Below are positions 39,527 through 40,044 of a stretch of DNA of 40,044 nt, one piece after another. Numbering within the stretch: position 1 is the stretch's first letter; each line of letters begins with the position of its first letter. A program made the translations under genes and the position numbers. The notes beneath the pieces are model-generated. The model made no database searches and had not been told where the DNA came from. It was given only the letters and a program-made list of their open reading frames with translations. The stretch comes from Pirellulales bacterium (GTDB lineage Bacteria; Planctomycetota; Planctomycetia; Pirellulales; JACPPG01): assembly GCA_035546535.1 (NCBI GenBank), contig DASZWQ010000190.1, positions 1 to 40,044 of the forward strand. The letters run 5' to 3'.

Positions 39527-39583
39527 CATCCACAGTGTTCATGCCGCCCCACGGCATGAACACTGCGGATGCATTCGTTTTTG
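39527..39583 (+). terminator. Strong intrinsic terminator between convergent genes
   Basis: A 20-bp stem (39527-39546 with 39552-39571) with a single A-C mismatch and a CCCCA loop is followed by CATTCGTTTTTG. The T-run faces the plus strand, so it ends the TIM-barrel transcript; the same hairpin may also slow the convergent minus-strand transcript. Confidence 0.88.
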
Positions 39584-39599
39584 TAGCCTGCCAACGAAC

Positions 39600-40044
39600 C
39601 TATCCGGTGCCAAGTGCCTCGCGGAATCGCGCGATGCGAGCCGCCATCGGTCCCGGCGACACTAGCTCATGATCTGCCACGCGCGCCACTTCCAGCACGA
39701 TGAAGCGCGGGCCGGGTAGCGAAAGAACCTCGGCCGCGCGGGCACGCCAATCCTCCAAGTCGGTGAAGCGCGCCGTGCTCGTAAAGCCGGCGGCCTGGGC
39801 CATGCCGACGAAATCTACGTGCGCGGCGTCTCCGGCGGTGTGCTGGCCGCCGGTCACTTCGTAAACACCGTTCTCCAAGACAATGAGCGTCAGGTTCGTC
39901 GCTCCGCTGGCGACGATCGTCACCAGGCAGCCCAGGCTCATCAGCATGCAACCGTCGCCATTGAAGGCGAGGACTTCGCGCTGCGGCTGCGCGAGCGCCA
40001 TGCCCAATGCCAGCATGGGCGCGTGCCCCATCGCCGAGGGAATG
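39600..40044 (-). CDS. Thiamine-diphosphate enzyme subunit, sulfopyruvate/phosphonopyruvate-decarboxylase-like (5' partial)
   Basis: The C-terminal 148 residues of a gene running off the right edge; the frame is open beyond the ATG at 40031, which sits inside the conserved SAMGHAPMLALGMA and is not a start. The ThDP motif is clear: FNGDGCMLMSLGCL followed about 25 residues later by LENGVYEVTGGQ. This is the pyrophosphate-binding (beta, ComE-like) half of a 2-oxoacid decarboxylase; a partner alpha subunit or domain should lie to the right. Sulfopyruvate decarboxylase, phosphonopyruvate decarboxylase or an unassigned planctomycete relative are all possible. The stop is close to the strong hairpin shared with the convergent TIM-barrel gene. 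Confidence 0.85.
   Translation of the reverse strand, partial: IPSAMGHAPMLALGMALAQPQREVLAFNGDGCMLMSLGCLVTIVASGATNLTLIVLENGVYEVTGGQHTAGDAAHVDFVGMAQAAGFTSTARFTDLEDWRARAAEVLSLPGPRFIVLEVARVADHELVSPGPMAARIARFREALGTG

Noticed and set aside
40029..40031. ATG at 40031 as start of the ThDP enzyme
   Set aside because: The frame stays open to the window edge and the Met sits inside a conserved family motif, so the gene is 5'-truncated by the window.

Overview
The window looks like a chromosomal segment of a high-G+C planctomycete (Planctomycetota, probably a Pirellulales relative). This rests on three PEP-CTERM exported proteins, a very large secreted protease carrying the short Arg-rich/'LE.R.LL' N-terminal signal typical of planctomycete extracellular proteins, frequent weak ribosome binding sites, loosely packed genes, and TPR and exported-hydrolase families common in that phylum. 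There is no phage, insertion sequence, CRISPR array or rRNA. The organism call is inference from family content, not from a marker gene.

Layout. 1-0.7 kb: 3' end of an SGNH-hydrolase-like PEP-CTERM protein. 1.0-7.2 kb: a tripartite RND efflux system (lipoprotein adaptor, RND permease, TolC-like outer-membrane factor). 7.3-9.5 kb, minus: one reading frame that joins two complete PEP-CTERM exported proteins end to end. 9.8-11.6 kb: a small unknown gene, a CAU-anticodon tRNA that looks like tRNA-Ile2, and a TPR membrane protein whose stop codon lies inside the tRNA 3' end. 12.1-14.4 kb: dihydrolipoyl dehydrogenase translationally coupled to a phytanoyl-CoA-dioxygenase-type enzyme. 14.6-18.8 kb: a 1396-residue sedolisin with two P domains, PKD-like domains and glycine-rich repeats. 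19.1-24.0 kb, minus: three hydrolases in a row (amidase, ceramidase-like, S9 peptidase). 24.2-27.4 kb: a small PEP-CTERM protein, an exported endonuclease/exonuclease/phosphatase-fold protein and a DJ-1/PfpI protein, separated by long intergenic stretches with palindromic repeats and a probable small RNA gene. 27.4-31.3 kb, minus: a ROK sugar kinase fused to glucose-6-phosphate isomerase, followed by glucose-6-phosphate dehydrogenase. 31.4 kb: a ComB-type phosphatase. 32.4-34.5 kb, minus: a TMTC-like membrane protein with TPRs. 34.7-36.5 kb, minus: a subtilisin-like protease and a tiny downstream gene resembling a free-standing protease propeptide. 36.8-39.5 kb: oligoendopeptidase F and a sugar-phosphate isomerase/epimerase-like TIM barrel. 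Right edge, minus: 3' part of a thiamine-diphosphate decarboxylase subunit.

How the genes work together. The clearest metabolic unit is the kinase-isomerase fusion plus zwf: glucose would be phosphorylated and the glucose-6-phosphate either isomerised or oxidised, all from one transcript. The RND genes form a complete envelope-spanning pump. The amidase, ceramidase-like and S9 genes form a same-strand hydrolase cluster. The subtilase and small propeptide-like gene may be an enzyme-inhibitor (or enzyme-chaperone) pair.

Most worth a second look: the kinase-GPI fusion; the double PEP-CTERM polyprotein-like frame; a minus-strand small RNA candidate at about 26.45-26.52 kb; two inverted pairs of REP-like palindromes with the same geometry; the subtilase/free propeptide pair with an operator-like palindrome in the divergent promoter region; and the tRNA/stop-codon overlap.
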